NCBI RefSeq assembly: GCF_012927455.1
Contig: NZ_JABBPE010000008.1
Span: 372,001 to 436,000, forward strand
DNA from: Polaromonas sp.
GTDB taxonomy: Bacteria > Pseudomonadota > Gammaproteobacteria > Burkholderiales > Burkholderiaceae_C
DNA length: 64,000 nt
Reading direction: 5' to 3'
The notes under the pieces: generated by a model
The model's database searches: none
Told to the model about the DNA's origin: nothing
The model's input: the letters and a program-made list of their open reading frames with translations, nothing else
Program-made: the position numbers and the translations under genes
In this document: positions 45,881 to 54,441 of the stretch, one piece after another
Layout of the letters: each line of letters opens with the position of its first letter
Numbering within the stretch: position 1 is the first letter of the stretch

Positions 45881-45913
45881 TAAACCCGCAACAGTTGGGG
45901 TTTATACTTTTTT
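45881..45913 (+). terminator. Rho-independent terminator after the Nudix-MBL gene
   Basis: Stem TAAACCC/GGGTTTA (7 bp, 45881-45887 and 45898-45904) with a 10-nt loop, followed by TACTTTTTT. It lies 5 bp after the stop codon. Confidence 0.6.
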
Positions 45914-45999
45914 GCTCTTGCTTCCAGGGTTAGCGCATCCCGGCCGACTTTGATCAGGCAAGTCCAACGCACAGCGTTCAACTTTTTAGCGAGCCTTTT

Positions 46000-46860
46000 A
46001 TGCCCAAGATGACGACACGACATTTCCTTCAATCTGCCGCCACCGTGCTGGCCGGTCTGCTTCTGGTGGCCTGTGGAAAGCAGCAGCCGCCTGCCCCGGC
46101 CGCCAGCACGCCGGCACCTGCCGCCTCGGCACCGGCCCCTGCTGCCAAGGTGTACGTGGTGGGCACCGACGCCGCCTATGCCCCTTTTGAATCGCAGAAC
46201 GAAAAAGGAGAAATCGTCGGCTTTGACATTGACGTGGTCAAGGCCGCCGCACAAAAGGCCGGCATCGAGGTGAAGTTCGTGAACACGCCGTGGGAAGGCA
46301 TTTTCAACACCCTGGCCCAGGGCGACCGCGATTTCCTGGTGTCAAGCATCACCATCACCGACGAGCGCAAGCAGACCATGGATTTTTCATCGCCCTACTT
46401 CGACGCGCAGCAGCTGATCGCCGTCAAAAAGGATTCGAAGATCGCCAAATTCGACGACCTGAAAAAACTCAAGGTTGGCGTGCAAAACGGCACCACGGGC
46501 GACGAAGTCATCACCAAGCTGCAAGGCAAGGAAAGCGCCAACATCAAGCGTTTTGAGTCAACGCCGCTGGCGTTGAAAGAGCTCGAAGGCGGCGGCGTCG
46601 ATGCCGTGGTGGCCGACAACGGCGTGGTGGTGCATTACGTCAACAACAACAGCGGCTCGAATTTCAAGACCATCAGCGACGCCAGCTTTCCCGCCGAGCA
46701 GTACGGCGTGGCCGTCAAGAAAGGCAATACCGAGTTGCTTGAAAAAATCAACAAGGGCCTGGCCGACATCAAGACCGACGGCAGCTACCAACAGATCTAC
46801 ACCAAGTATTTCGGCTCTGCGCCAACAGCAGCGGCACCGGCAGCAGCCGCCTCGAAATAA
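46000..46860 (+). CDS. Polar amino acid ABC transporter substrate-binding lipoprotein
   Basis: A 286-residue solute-binding protein of the SBP_bac_3 family (GlnH/FliY type). A type II signal peptide ends in the lipobox LLVAC (Cys ~25), so it is a lipoprotein tethered to the membrane by an Ala/Pro-rich linker (about 28-48). The binding domain starts VYVVGTDAAYAPFES and has GFDIDVVKA, DFLVSSITITDERK and GVQNGTTGDEVI. A second Ala-rich tail ends the protein. No permease or ATPase gene is beside it, so it must work with a transporter encoded elsewhere. Confidence 0.9.
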   Translation: MPKMTTRHFLQSAATVLAGLLLVACGKQQPPAPAASTPAPAASAPAPAAKVYVVGTDAAYAPFESQNEKGEIVGFDIDVVKAAAQKAGIEVKFVNTPWEGIFNTLAQGDRDFLVSSITITDERKQTMDFSSPYFDAQQLIAVKKDSKIAKFDDLKKLKVGVQNGTTGDEVITKLQGKESANIKRFESTPLALKELEGGGVDAVVADNGVVVHYVNNNSGSNFKTISDASFPAEQYGVAVKKGNTELLEKINKGLADIKTDGSYQQIYTKYFGSAPTAAAPAAAASK

Positions 46861-46880
46861 ACTTCCAGCCGTTTCGGCAA

Positions 46881-46914
46881 ATGCCCTCCTTCAGCCATGA
46901 AGGAGGGCATTTTT
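46881..46914. terminator. Bidirectional terminator between SBP and LysR genes
   Basis: Perfect 13-bp stem ATGCCCTCCTTCA / TGAAGGAGGGCAT with a GCCA loop, followed by TTTT on the plus strand. It ends 3 bp before the convergent LysR stop and can serve both genes. Confidence 0.88.
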
Positions 46915-46916
46915 AA

Positions 46917-47813
46917 TCAGGCGGTGAAGAGCTGCCGCCGTGCGGCCTGCGTGATGGCCGCCACGCAGGGGTGCGTGATGCGCCGCTCGACCGACACGGC
47001 ATAAAAATCTTCCACCATTTCGTTGGTGCGCCCAATCACTTGCACGCCATATTGCGCGACGGTCTCGGCCTCCAGTACGCTTGCCGACATGAACACTCCG
47101 CGCCCCTCGCGCCCGAAGGCCTGCAGCAGCGCGGCGTCGTCAAACTCGCCAACGATGCGCGGATGTATCTGGTGCTTGGTAAACCAGCTGTCAAGCTGTT
47201 TGCGCACCGATGAAGACAGGCCTTGAATCAGCATAGGCGCATCGCTCAGGCAGCCCGGGAAATCGCCCTGGAGCGAGGTCTTGAGCGCTGGCGTGCAGAA
47301 AAAACTCATAGGCGTGCTGCCCAGCGGGTGGTTGAAGGCCTTGATGCTGACGCGGCCCGACATCGGCTCGTCGGCCATCACCAAGTCAAGCCGGTGCAGG
47401 GCCAGCTGTGCCAGCAAATCAGGAAATTTTCCTTCGCTGCAGATCAGTCGCACCGGCTCGCTGACTGATAAGGCGGGCTCCAGCAGCCGGTACACCACGG
47501 ACTTGGCGACTGAATCGGCCACGCCAACGCGAAAGTCCAGTATCTTTTGGCCGCCGCGCGCCTGCCGCAGCGCGGTCTCCATTTCCGCGCCCAGGGTGAA
47601 TATCTGGTCGGCGTAGCCCAGCGCCAGCCGGCCCTCATCGGTCAACTCAAGCTGACGCCCACTTTTGCGGAACAGCCGGCGCCCCAGCCAGGCCTCCAGC
47701 AGCTTGATCTGCCCCGAAAGGGTTTGCGGCGTGGTGTGCAACTGCTCACCGGCGCGCATGATGCCGCCGGCCTTGGCGGTTACCCAGAAATAGTGCAAGT
47801 GCTTAAAGTTCAC
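46917..47813 (-). CDS. NhaR-like LysR-family transcriptional regulator
   Basis: A 298-residue LysR-type regulator. The N-terminal helix-turn-helix is NFKHLHYFWVTAKAGGIMRA and LHTTPQTLSGQIKLLEAWLG; this YFW..PQT..GQI pattern is typical of NhaR, the sodium-responsive activator of nhaA. The co-inducer domain spans ~92-298. No antiporter gene is adjacent, so the regulated genes are unknown. It is divergent from the Rrf2 regulator across an AT-rich 162-bp gap. Confidence 0.85.
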   Translation of the reverse strand: MNFKHLHYFWVTAKAGGIMRAGEQLHTTPQTLSGQIKLLEAWLGRRLFRKSGRQLELTDEGRLALGYADQIFTLGAEMETALRQARGGQKILDFRVGVADSVAKSVVYRLLEPALSVSEPVRLICSEGKFPDLLAQLALHRLDLVMADEPMSGRVSIKAFNHPLGSTPMSFFCTPALKTSLQGDFPGCLSDAPMLIQGLSSSVRKQLDSWFTKHQIHPRIVGEFDDAALLQAFGREGRGVFMSASVLEAETVAQYGVQVIGRTNEMVEDFYAVSVERRITHPCVAAITQAARRQLFTA

Positions 47814-47903
47814 GATGGCGCATCCTTCTGAAAAATTCCAGGAACATTTTCGGAGATAGCCAATTATTCGCGTTTTTCGAAGACAAACAGTTTTAAATAC
47901 GAA

Positions 47904-47960
47904 TTTACACGAAGTAATAAATTTTCTATAGTAGACATCTTGACGTTAATTTTTAGCGTC
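47904..47960 (+). promoter_or_regulatory. Promoter and candidate operator of the Rrf2 regulator gene
   Basis: -35 TTTACA (47904-47909), 17-bp spacer, -10 TATAGT (47927-47932). Immediately downstream is an inverted repeat GACGTTAA-TTT-TTAGCGTC (47942-47960), 8 bp with one mismatch, lying at about +3 to +21. This is a good position for repression by the regulator itself. The AAGGAG ribosome-binding site follows at 47963-47968. Confidence 0.7.
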
Positions 47961-47975
47961 CCAAGGAGAACAGAT

Positions 47976-48515
47976 ATGCGCCTGAATACCCAAAGCCGTT
48001 TTGCCGTCACCGCGATGATCGACATTGCCCTTCGCGACAATGCCGGGCCGATTTCGCTCGCCGACATTGGCGCGCGCCACCATGTATCGCTGTCTTACCT
48101 GGAGCATTTGTTCAGCAAATTGCGTCGCTGCGGCTTGGTCGAAAGCACCCGTGGTCCGGGGGGCGGCTATTCGCTGGCGCGCTCCGGCGAGGCTATCTCC
48201 GTGGCAGACATCATTGGCGCCGTGGAGACCGACCCGGGCAAATCCAGCCGACAGGAAAAATCCGCGCCAAAGTCTGACGAATCAAGTAGCGGGCTGACGC
48301 AGGATCTGTGGACCAGTCTGAACGCCAAGATGACCGAGCACATGCAGTCCATCAGCCTTCGCAAGCTGGTGGCCGAACAGCGCGCCAAAGGGGTGCAGAT
48401 TGAGGACCGCCCGGCCAAACGTGGCATCAGCAAAGCGGCAAAGCGGCAAAGCGTGTTCACCACGGCCCCGAACTCGGTGTTTGCGCTGGGGCGCTCGCTG
48501 CTGGCAGGCAGCTGA
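47976..48515 (+). CDS. Rrf2/IscR-type regulator lacking Fe-S cysteines
   Basis: A 179-residue winged-helix regulator of the Rrf2 family: MRLNTQSRFAVTAMIDIAL start, ISLADIGARHHVSLSYLEHL recognition region and STRGPGGGYSLAR wing, as in IscR. IscR binds a [2Fe-2S] cluster through three cysteines near residues 92-104. Here that stretch (about 86-108, DPGKSSRQEKSAPKSDESSS) has none; the only Cys is C52. It therefore cannot hold the IscR cluster. No iscS/iscU genes follow; rnpB (opposite strand) and cysK do. CymR, the cysteine regulator of Gram-positives, is also a cysteine-free Rrf2 protein acting with CysK. ATG 47976 has a perfect AAGGAG site. Confidence 0.82.
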   Translation: MRLNTQSRFAVTAMIDIALRDNAGPISLADIGARHHVSLSYLEHLFSKLRRCGLVESTRGPGGGYSLARSGEAISVADIIGAVETDPGKSSRQEKSAPKSDESSSGLTQDLWTSLNAKMTEHMQSISLRKLVAEQRAKGVQIEDRPAKRGISKAAKRQSVFTTAPNSVFALGRSLLAGS

Positions 48516-48539
48516 GCGGCCTGCCGGTCGAATAAAAGT

Positions 48540-48896
48540 GTGAAGCCCGCCGATAAGCCGGATTCTGTGCGCCAGGCTTCCCTGCCCGAAAGCAGGTTGG
48601 CCTGGTGTGACCGCCATTAATCTGGGCCGGGGGTCGCCCACCCGGCTCGGTGCTACCTACCCGCCAGCAATTCTTGCGGAACCACAAGATAGGCTTTCGC
48701 CCGGTGCTGGCCTACTTGGTATTGCTGCGCGTAGAGATTGCCCGTTTCACCCGAACTGAATCGGCTCGTCTCTGTTGCTCTAATCCTCACCTCACGGTGG
48801 AGAGGTGTTACCTCCTACGCTGTCCTGTGCAGTCCGGACGTTCCTCCAGTGCCTGGTTTCCCAGATTGCACCAGCGGCGGTCTGGCAGGCTTCACC
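48540..48896 (-). ncRNA. rnpB: RNase P RNA (type A)
   Basis: The catalytic RNA that removes tRNA 5' leaders. On the minus strand the 5' end GTGAAGCCTGCC (48895-48884) pairs with the 3' end GGCGGGCTTCAC (48551-48540) to form helix P1. The conserved region GAGGAACGTCCGGACTGCACAGG (split GAGGAACGTCCGG, ACTGCACAGG) lies at about 48823-48845, followed by AGGAGGTAACACC. CAGAATCCGGCTTATCGG near the 3' end is the universal CR-V/P4 segment. The total is ~357 nt. The 3' end runs into CACTTTTATT on the minus strand, which may end transcription. Confidence 0.95.
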
Positions 48897-48901
48897 GCTC
48901 T

Positions 48902-48931
48902 ATTATGTCAGTGCGCCACAATGCGCTGACA
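48902..48931 (-). promoter_or_regulatory. rnpB promoter with overlapping inverted repeat
   Basis: On the minus strand -10 CATAAT (48907-48902) lies 6-7 nt before the P1 5' end, with a weak -35 (GTCAGC or TGTCAG, 17-18 bp spacer). An inverted repeat GTCAGtGCGC-CACAAT-GCGCTGAC (48907-48930) covers the spacer and lies just upstream of the divergent cysK gene. It could be an operator for either gene. Confidence 0.5.
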
Positions 48932-48955
48932 GCCCACTACAGACAAGGAGACCCC

Positions 48956-49873
48956 ATGAAAGCCGACAACATTCTCGCCACCATTGGCAACACCCCCCAC
49001 GTCCGCATCCGCCGCCTGTTTGGCCCCGATGCGCAAGTGTGGATCAAGTCCGAGCGTGCCAATCCGGGCGGCTCGATCAAAGACCGCATTGCGCTGGCAA
49101 TGGTTGAAGAGGCCGAAAAATCGGGCGCGTTGCAGCCCGGCGGCACCATCATCGAGCCGACGTCGGGCAACACCGGCATTGGTCTGGCGATGGTCGCTGC
49201 CGTCAAGGGCTACAAACTGGTGCTGGTGATGCCTGACAGCATGTCAGTCGAGCGCCGCCGCCTGATGCTGGCCTATGGCGCCAGCTTTGACTTGACGCCG
49301 CGTGAAAAAGGCATGAAAGGCTCGATTGCCCGTGCCCAGGAACTGGTGGCGGCCACGCCGGGTTCATGGATGCCACAGCAGTTTGAGAACCCGGTCAACA
49401 TTGAGGTGCACGCACGCACCACGGCGCAGGAAATCCTGACTGATTTTCCCGAGGGACTGGACGCCTTGATCACCGGCGTCGGTACCGGCGGCCACCTGAC
49501 CGGATGCGCCAAAGTGCTGAAAGCCGCCTGGCCGCGCCTTTTGGTGTTTGCGGTCGAACCGTCAGCCTCGCCGGTCATCTCGGGAGGACAGCCTTCCCCG
49601 CATCCGATCCAGGGTATAGGCGCGGGATTCATTCCAAAAAACCTGGACACCAGTTTGCTCGACGGCGTGATTCAGGTCGAGGCCGAACCGGCCCGCGAGA
49701 TGGCGCGCCGCTCCGCCAGCGAGGAAGGCATGCTGGTGGGTATTTCCTCAGGCGCTACGCTGGCCGCGATTGCCCAGAAGCTGGCGCAATTGCCAGCCGG
49801 CGTCCGCGTGCTGGGCTTCAACTACGACACTGGCGAGCGTTACCTGTCGGTTGAAGGTCTGTTTCCGGCTTGA
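48956..49873 (+). CDS. cysK: Cysteine synthase (O-acetylserine sulfhydrylase) CysK
   Basis: A 305-residue PLP enzyme making L-cysteine from O-acetylserine and sulfide. The PLP lysine is K42 in [10 protein letters not shown], the phosphate/substrate loop is TSGNTGIG (69-76) and the glycine-rich PLP site is [21 protein letters not shown] near the C-terminus binds the pyridine nitrogen. ATG 48956 has an AAGGAG site at 48945-48950. Upstream starts in the same frame would overlap rnpB and are rejected. CysM and CysK are hard to separate by eye; the overall pattern favours CysK. Confidence 0.92.
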   Translation: MKADNILATIGNTPHVRIRRLFGPDAQVWIKSERANPGGSIKDRIALAMVEEAEKSGALQPGGTIIEPTSGNTGIGLAMVAAVKGYKLVLVMPDSMSVERRRLMLAYGASFDLTPREKGMKGSIARAQELVAATPGSWMPQQFENPVNIEVHARTTAQEILTDFPEGLDALITGVGTGGHLTGCAKVLKAAWPRLLVFAVEPSASPVISGGQPSPHPIQGIGAGFIPKNLDTSLLDGVIQVEAEPAREMARRSASEEGMLVGISSGATLAAIAQKLAQLPAGVRVLGFNYDTGERYLSVEGLFPA

Positions 49874-49880
49874 GTGCCTG

Positions 49881-49915
49881 AAGCGCCTGAATCATCGGGC
49901 GGCGCTTTAGTCTTT
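49881..49915 (+). terminator. Possible terminator after cysK
   Basis: Stem AAGCGCC/GGCGCTT (7 bp) with a 13-nt loop followed by TAGTCTTT. The T-run is broken, so strength is doubtful. Confidence 0.4.
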
Positions 49916-49986
49916 ATCGCATTGTTGCCGCGCCTTTATCATTACGCCCTTCTGCTTGATAACTACAAGCCACGAACCGGACGACC

Positions 49987-51648
49987 ATGCTGCGACTGAC
50001 TGAAATCAAACTTCCGCTTGATCACGCTGAAAAAGCGTTGCAGGAAGAGCTGCTCAACGCGCTGGACATCACGCCGGCCGAGCTGCTGAGCTTCACGGTC
50101 TTCAAACGCAGCTTTGACGCCCGCAAGGCCGTCATCATGCAGGTCTACATCGTCGATGTGGTGCTGGCCAGCGCCACGCTTGAAGCCGCGCTGCTGGCCC
50201 GCCATGGCGGCAACCCGCACATCGGGCCCACGCCCGACATGGCCTACCACCGGGTGGGACAAGCCCCGGCCGATCTGCCGCTGCGCCCGGTGGTGGTCGG
50301 CTTTGGCCCATGCGGCATTTTTGCGGCTTTGCTTTTGGCGCAAATGGGCTTCAAGCCCATCGTACTGGAGCGCGGAAAAAGCGTGCGCCAGCGCACCCTG
50401 GACACTTGGCGCCTGTGGCGCAAGAACGTGCTGAATCCGGAATCCAACGTGCAGTTTGGCGAAGGCGGCGCCGGCACCTTCTCGGACGGCAAGCTCTACA
50501 GCCAGATCAAGGACCCGCGCCACCTGGGCCGCAAGGTGATGAACGAGTTCGTCAAGGCCGGCGCACCCGCCGACATTCTTTTTGAGGCGCACCCTCACAT
50601 CGGCACCTTCAAGCTGGTCAAGGTGGTGGAGAACCTGCGGGCGCAGATCATCGCGCTGGGCGGCGAGATTCGCTTTGAGCAGCGCGTGACCGACGTGCTG
50701 ATTGAAGACGACGCCGCTGGCAAGCACATTCGCGGCCTCACGGTGCTTAACCAGGCCACAGGCGCAAGCCAAGATCTGCGCGCCGATCAGGTGGTGCTGG
50801 CGCTGGGCCACAGCGCGCGCGACACCTTTGCCATGCTGCATGCGCGCGGCGTCTACGTCGAGGCCAAGCCCTTTTCCATCGGCTTTCGGGTCGAGCACCC
50901 ACAAAGCCTGATTGACCGCGCGCGCTGGGGCCGCCATGCCGGGCACCCGGCGCTGGGCGCGGCCGAATACAAGCTGGTGCACCACGCCAGCAATGGCCGA
51001 TCGGTCTACAGCTTTTGCATGTGCCCGGGCGGCACGGTGGTGGCCGCCACTTCGGAAGCCGGCCGCGTCGTGACCAACGGCATGAGCCAGTACTCGCGCA
51101 ACGAACGCAATGCCAATGCCGGCATCGTGGTGGGCATCGACCCGCGTGACTATCCCGAAAATCCACTGGCGGGCATCGACCTGCAGCGCCGGCTCGAATC
51201 CCATGCCTACGTGCTGGGTGGCAGCAGCTACGAAGCGCCCGGCCAGTTGGTCGGCGACTTTGTGGCGGGGCGTCCGTCCAAGGCGCTGGGCGCCATCATG
51301 CCGTCCTACCAGCCGGGCGTGCTGCTAGGCGACCTGTCGTCCGCCCTGCCCGGCTATGCCATAGCCGCACTGCGCGAAGCCTTTCCGGCCTTCGGTCAGA
51401 AAATCAAGGGTTTTGACAGCCACGATGCCGTGCTGACGGGCGTGGAAACACGCACCTCCTCGCCCATCAAGATGAGCCGCGGTGATGATCTGCAAAGCAT
51501 CAACGTGCGCGGTCTTTATCCCGCCGGAGAAGGCGCCAGTTATGCCGGCGGCATTTTGTCCGCCGGGGTCGATGGCATCAAGGTGGCCGAAGCGCTGGCG
51601 CGCAGCCTGCTGGGCGAAGCAGAGCGGATGCGGACTGCCGCCGCCTGA
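49987..51648 (+). CDS. FAD-dependent oxidoreductase (COG2509-like)
   Basis: A 553-residue flavoprotein. An N-terminal small domain (about 1-85, IKLPLDHAEKALQEELL) precedes the dinucleotide loop VGFGPCGIFAALLLAQMG (about 98-115) and VLERGKSVRQR. Further sequence is FGEGGAGTFSDGKLYS, and the FAD closing motif is GLYPAGEGASYAGGILSAGVDG near the C-terminus. The family is widespread but uncharacterised. The FSDGKL and CMCPGG segments may line the substrate site. It is followed 135 bp later by a proQ-like gene. Confidence 0.85.
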   Translation: MLRLTEIKLPLDHAEKALQEELLNALDITPAELLSFTVFKRSFDARKAVIMQVYIVDVVLASATLEAALLARHGGNPHIGPTPDMAYHRVGQAPADLPLRPVVVGFGPCGIFAALLLAQMGFKPIVLERGKSVRQRTLDTWRLWRKNVLNPESNVQFGEGGAGTFSDGKLYSQIKDPRHLGRKVMNEFVKAGAPADILFEAHPHIGTFKLVKVVENLRAQIIALGGEIRFEQRVTDVLIEDDAAGKHIRGLTVLNQATGASQDLRADQVVLALGHSARDTFAMLHARGVYVEAKPFSIGFRVEHPQSLIDRARWGRHAGHPALGAAEYKLVHHASNGRSVYSFCMCPGGTVVAATSEAGRVVTNGMSQYSRNERNANAGIVVGIDPRDYPENPLAGIDLQRRLESHAYVLGGSSYEAPGQLVGDFVAGRPSKALGAIMPSYQPGVLLGDLSSALPGYAIAALREAFPAFGQKIKGFDSHDAVLTGVETRTSSPIKMSRGDDLQSINVRGLYPAGEGASYAGGILSAGVDGIKVAEALARSLLGEAERMRTAAA

Positions 51649-51783
51649 GACGTCGCAATGTCCGATAGTCCCGATAGGGGATACTTCGGCTCTGCAGCTT
51701 TGAACCGCAGTGCCTTCTGCACGGCACGAACGCCACTATCGCCTGCCGACATGCGGCCCCGAACCCCAACCCAGAACTGACCG

Positions 51784-52596
51784 ATGACCGATACCGTCCC
51801 CAAACCCCGCGAACCACAACAGCAAGAACATCAAGAACGCCAGGAACGCGGCCACGCCCCTCCTGCCGGCAAGCGCCCTAGCGCCCCGCGCGCCCGTCCG
51901 GTGCATCCGGCGTTGCAAAAGCTGTTCGAGCTCTACCCCAAGATGTTCGGCGCGCGCTTCCTGCCGCTTAAACTCGGCGTGTTTCAGGACCTGCTGGCGC
52001 AACACCCCGACGAGTTCAAGCGCGAAGACCTGAAAATCGCGCTGGGATTGCATGCCCGCTCTATGCGCTATCTGGAAAGCGTGGCCACTGGCCTGCCGCG
52101 CCACGATCTGCAGGCGGTGCCGGTCGAGCCGGTCGCCCCCGAGCATGTGCACCACGCAATCATGGAAGTCTTCCGCAGGCGCCAGGCGCGCTCCAACGAG
52201 GACTTGCGCCCCTATGTACGCGCGCAGCTGATGCGGGCAATTGAAGCGTCAGGCCTGAGCCGCGAGGACTACCTGCTGAGCGTCCGCCAGCAGGATGAGG
52301 TATCGGATACCTTGCTTGCGGAGGTTTTTGCCGAACTTGGCGAGCAGGCCGCCAAACGCGATGCCCTGCTCAGGACCTTTGAGGCCAGCGCCAAAACCGT
52401 CGCAGAATTTTCCGACATGTACGGCATGGACCCGAGCGAAGTGGCGCAGACGCTGGACCGAGCGCGGCTGGCGCAATCGGTTGAAGCCGCTCAGGCAGCT
52501 CAGGCAGCAGCAACCGCTCAGGAATCTCAGCCGCCTCAGCATTTGCTGCCCGAAGAGACGCCAGCGGACGCAGGCGAGGTTCCCGCAGCCCCATGA
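51784..52596 (+). CDS. ProQ/FinO-domain RNA-binding protein
   Basis: A 270-residue protein with a ProQ/FinO RNA-chaperone domain at ~38-150: VHPALQKLFELYPKMFG, LPLKLGVFQDLLAQHP and ALGLHARSMRYLESVATG. The domain binds structured 3' ends of small RNAs and mRNAs. The N-terminus (about 1-37) is disordered and Gln/Arg/Pro-rich; the C-terminus has a helical region and an Ala/Gln-rich tail (about 225-270). There is no ProQ C-terminal Tudor-like domain visible. A hairpin terminator separates it from the convergent htpX. Confidence 0.88.
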   Translation: MTDTVPKPREPQQQEHQERQERGHAPPAGKRPSAPRARPVHPALQKLFELYPKMFGARFLPLKLGVFQDLLAQHPDEFKREDLKIALGLHARSMRYLESVATGLPRHDLQAVPVEPVAPEHVHHAIMEVFRRRQARSNEDLRPYVRAQLMRAIEASGLSREDYLLSVRQQDEVSDTLLAEVFAELGEQAAKRDALLRTFEASAKTVAEFSDMYGMDPSEVAQTLDRARLAQSVEAAQAAQAAATAQESQPPQHLLPEETPADAGEVPAAP

Positions 52597-52598
52597 AA

Positions 52599-52621
52599 AA
52601 GGCCGGCACCAGGCCGGCCTT
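52599..52621. terminator. Hairpin between proQ-like gene and htpX
   Basis: Perfect 9-bp stem AAGGCCGGC/GCCGGCCTT with a 5-nt loop and a preceding A-run. It gives a T-run on the minus strand, so it terminates htpX better than the plus-strand gene. Confidence 0.7.
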
Positions 52622-52656
52622 CAATCTAACGGGCTAACTCGACCAAGCGAAAACGC

Positions 52657-53532
52657 TCAACCCGGGGCGTTTTGCAGTGCCGCAATACGCTCTTCAATCG
52701 GCGGATGCGTCGCGAACCATTTGCCAATACCGCCGGTAATGCCCATGGCTTCCACCGCCTTGGGCAATTCACCGGGCTGCATGCCGCCCAGACGGGCCAG
52801 CGCGTTCATCATGGGCTGGCGGCGGCCCATCAGCTGCGCGGCGCCAGCGTCGGCCCGGAATTCGCGGTGGCGCGAAAACCAGGCGACGACGATGGCCGCG
52901 GCAAAACCCAAGACGATGTCGAGCACGATGGTGCTGACGTAGTAACCGATGCCAGGGCCGGAATTGCTGTCGCTGCCGCGGCGCAAAAAGCTGTCGACCG
53001 CATAACCGATCACGCGCGACAAAAACACCACGAAGGTGTTCATGACACCCTGGATCAGCGTCATCGTGACCATGTCGCCATTGGCCACGTGGGCGATCTC
53101 GTGGCCTAGAACGGCCTCGATCTCTTCCTTGGTCATGCCCTGCAGCAAGCCGGTGGACACCGCCACCAGCGAGGAATTCTTGAACGCCCCGGTGGCGAAG
53201 GCGTTCGGCGCGCCTTCGAAAATGCCGACTTCGGGCATGCCGATCTGCGCCTTGTCGGCGAGCTGGCGCACGGTCTGGACAATCCAGGCTTCATCGGCAT
53301 TCTGGGTGCCGTCTATCAGGCGCACGCCGGCGCTCCACTTGGCCACCGGCTTGCTGATCAGCAGCGAAATGATGGCGCCGCCAAAACCAATGACCAGCGC
53401 AAAGCCGAGCAACATGCCAAGGTTCAGACCGTTGGGCGTGAGAAAGCGGTTGACGCCGAGCAGGCTGGCAACGATGCCCAGCACCGCCACCACGGCGATA
53501 TTGGTTAGTACAAACAAGAAAATGCGTTTCAT
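52657..53532 (-). CDS. htpX: Membrane zinc protease HtpX
   Basis: A 291-residue M48-family inner-membrane metalloprotease taking part in membrane-protein quality control with FtsH. Two N-terminal helices (about 4-26 and 36-58) precede the zinc motif HEIAH (144-148); the third ligand Glu is in [13 protein letters not shown]. Two further helices lie between them. The C-terminal [10 protein letters not shown] segment is typical. ATG 53532 has a GGAGA site; upstream codons are not conserved. Confidence 0.95.
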   Translation of the reverse strand: MKRIFLFVLTNIAVVAVLGIVASLLGVNRFLTPNGLNLGMLLGFALVIGFGGAIISLLISKPVAKWSAGVRLIDGTQNADEAWIVQTVRQLADKAQIGMPEVGIFEGAPNAFATGAFKNSSLVAVSTGLLQGMTKEEIEAVLGHEIAHVANGDMVTMTLIQGVMNTFVVFLSRVIGYAVDSFLRRGSDSNSGPGIGYYVSTIVLDIVLGFAAAIVVAWFSRHREFRADAGAAQLMGRRQPMMNALARLGGMQPGELPKAVEAMGITGGIGKWFATHPPIEERIAALQNAPG

Positions 53533-53685
53533 GGATTCTCCGTAGAGGTCGGTGACAACTAAAGATTGCAACACAGGCGACTGCCGCTGCAAGGATGATC
53601 CTCAGAAAATAAGGGGTTTTCAGCCCAAATCAAGTGTTTCGGATCAACTTTTGGCCGGTTTTGCGTGTTGTTCTCGGTTTATGCA

Positions 53686-54441
53686 TCAGCGGCGCGGGCG
53701 GAATACGACTGAGTCGTCATAAAAGGAAAGGTTCTCGTTTTCCGCCCACCAAGCTGGAACGCCCAGCACCGGCAGCGGCGCAAACGGCTTGGCGGCCAGC
53801 TTATCGGCGCTCAGGTCGGCGGCCAGCCAGGCGTCCAATTCTGCTATTGAATTAATAGCTACTTGCGCCCGGTACACATGGGCTGTGATCGGTTTTCGTG
53901 GGTAAACCAGCTTTTCAAGCAGCGCGTGGCCAAACAGCACCAGACTAGCCTGCCGCCAAAGCGGGCGCAGGCCAACAAACAGCGCGTTCCAGTCCTTGGC
54001 GACCAGCGCATCCCACAGCGGCTGCGGCGCCGACAGCAGGGCGGCGTTTTCGTCGAACAGCGTCAGCGCGTCGCGCACCGGGCCGCGCAGGGGCGTCACG
54101 CCGGCAGCGGCAATCTCGTGAGCCTGCAGCAGATTGAGTTTTTTCTTGGTGTGCGGGAACCGCATCCAGCACAGGCCATTAAAAAAATCGTGCAAGCCCT
54201 CGCGGGTCGGGCACTGACCGCTATTGAAAATATAGCGCTCATAGGCCTCGCCGGGCGGCAGCGCGCTTTGCGGTACGAAGCGCAGCGGGGCGGCCGGCTC
54301 GCGATTCAGCGCTTCGGGCAGAGTGGCACCGGCCGCGACGGTCTGCGCCACGCGCTGCCCCGGCTCGCGCCACGGCTCCAGCCAGGGCCGCTCCCAGTTG
54401 ATCTGCTGCAGCGCTGAGGCCGGCACGGCGGCGGCCCTCAA
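53686..54441 (-). CDS. DUF3025 family protein with repeat-encoded segment
   Basis: A 251-residue protein of the DUF3025 family: INWERPWLEPWREPG start, RYIFNSGQCPTREGLHDFFNGLCW (split RYIFNSGQCPTR, EGLHDFFNGLCW), FPHTKKKLNLLQAHEI and ALTLFDENAALL. The function is unknown. The start is a TTG whose last bases overlap the NYN gene stop (TTGA), so it is coupled to that gene. Residues ~182-200 are coded by a family 1 element (53841-53897), within the HALLEKLVYPRK..TAHVYR region, so the family-conserved part near it should be compared with relatives. Confidence 0.82.
   Translation of the reverse strand: MRAAAVPASALQQINWERPWLEPWREPGQRVAQTVAAGATLPEALNREPAAPLRFVPQSALPPGEAYERYIFNSGQCPTREGLHDFFNGLCWMRFPHTKKKLNLLQAHEIAAAGVTPLRGPVRDALTLFDENAALLSAPQPLWDALVAKDWNALFVGLRPLWRQASLVLFGHALLEKLVYPRKPITAHVYRAQVAINSIAELDAWLAADLSADKLAAKPFAPLPVLGVPAWWAENENLSFYDDSVVFRPRR
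53841..53897 (+). repeat. Family 1 element inside DUF3025 gene
   Basis: CTGCTATTGAATTAATA, core GCTACTTGCGCCCG, spacer GTACACAT, then GGGCTGTGATCGGTTTT. The left end and core are as in intergenic copies; the right part is diverged. It is read through on the minus strand as residues ~182-200. Confidence 0.75.

Noticed and set aside
47940..47975. Longer start for the Rrf2 regulator
   Set aside because: These codons overlap the predicted transcription start and operator; ATG 47976 has AAGGAG and the conserved N-terminus.
48650..48955. N-terminal extension of CysK
   Set aside because: The upstream open frame runs through rnpB; ATG 48956 has a perfect ribosome-binding site and gives the normal protein length.
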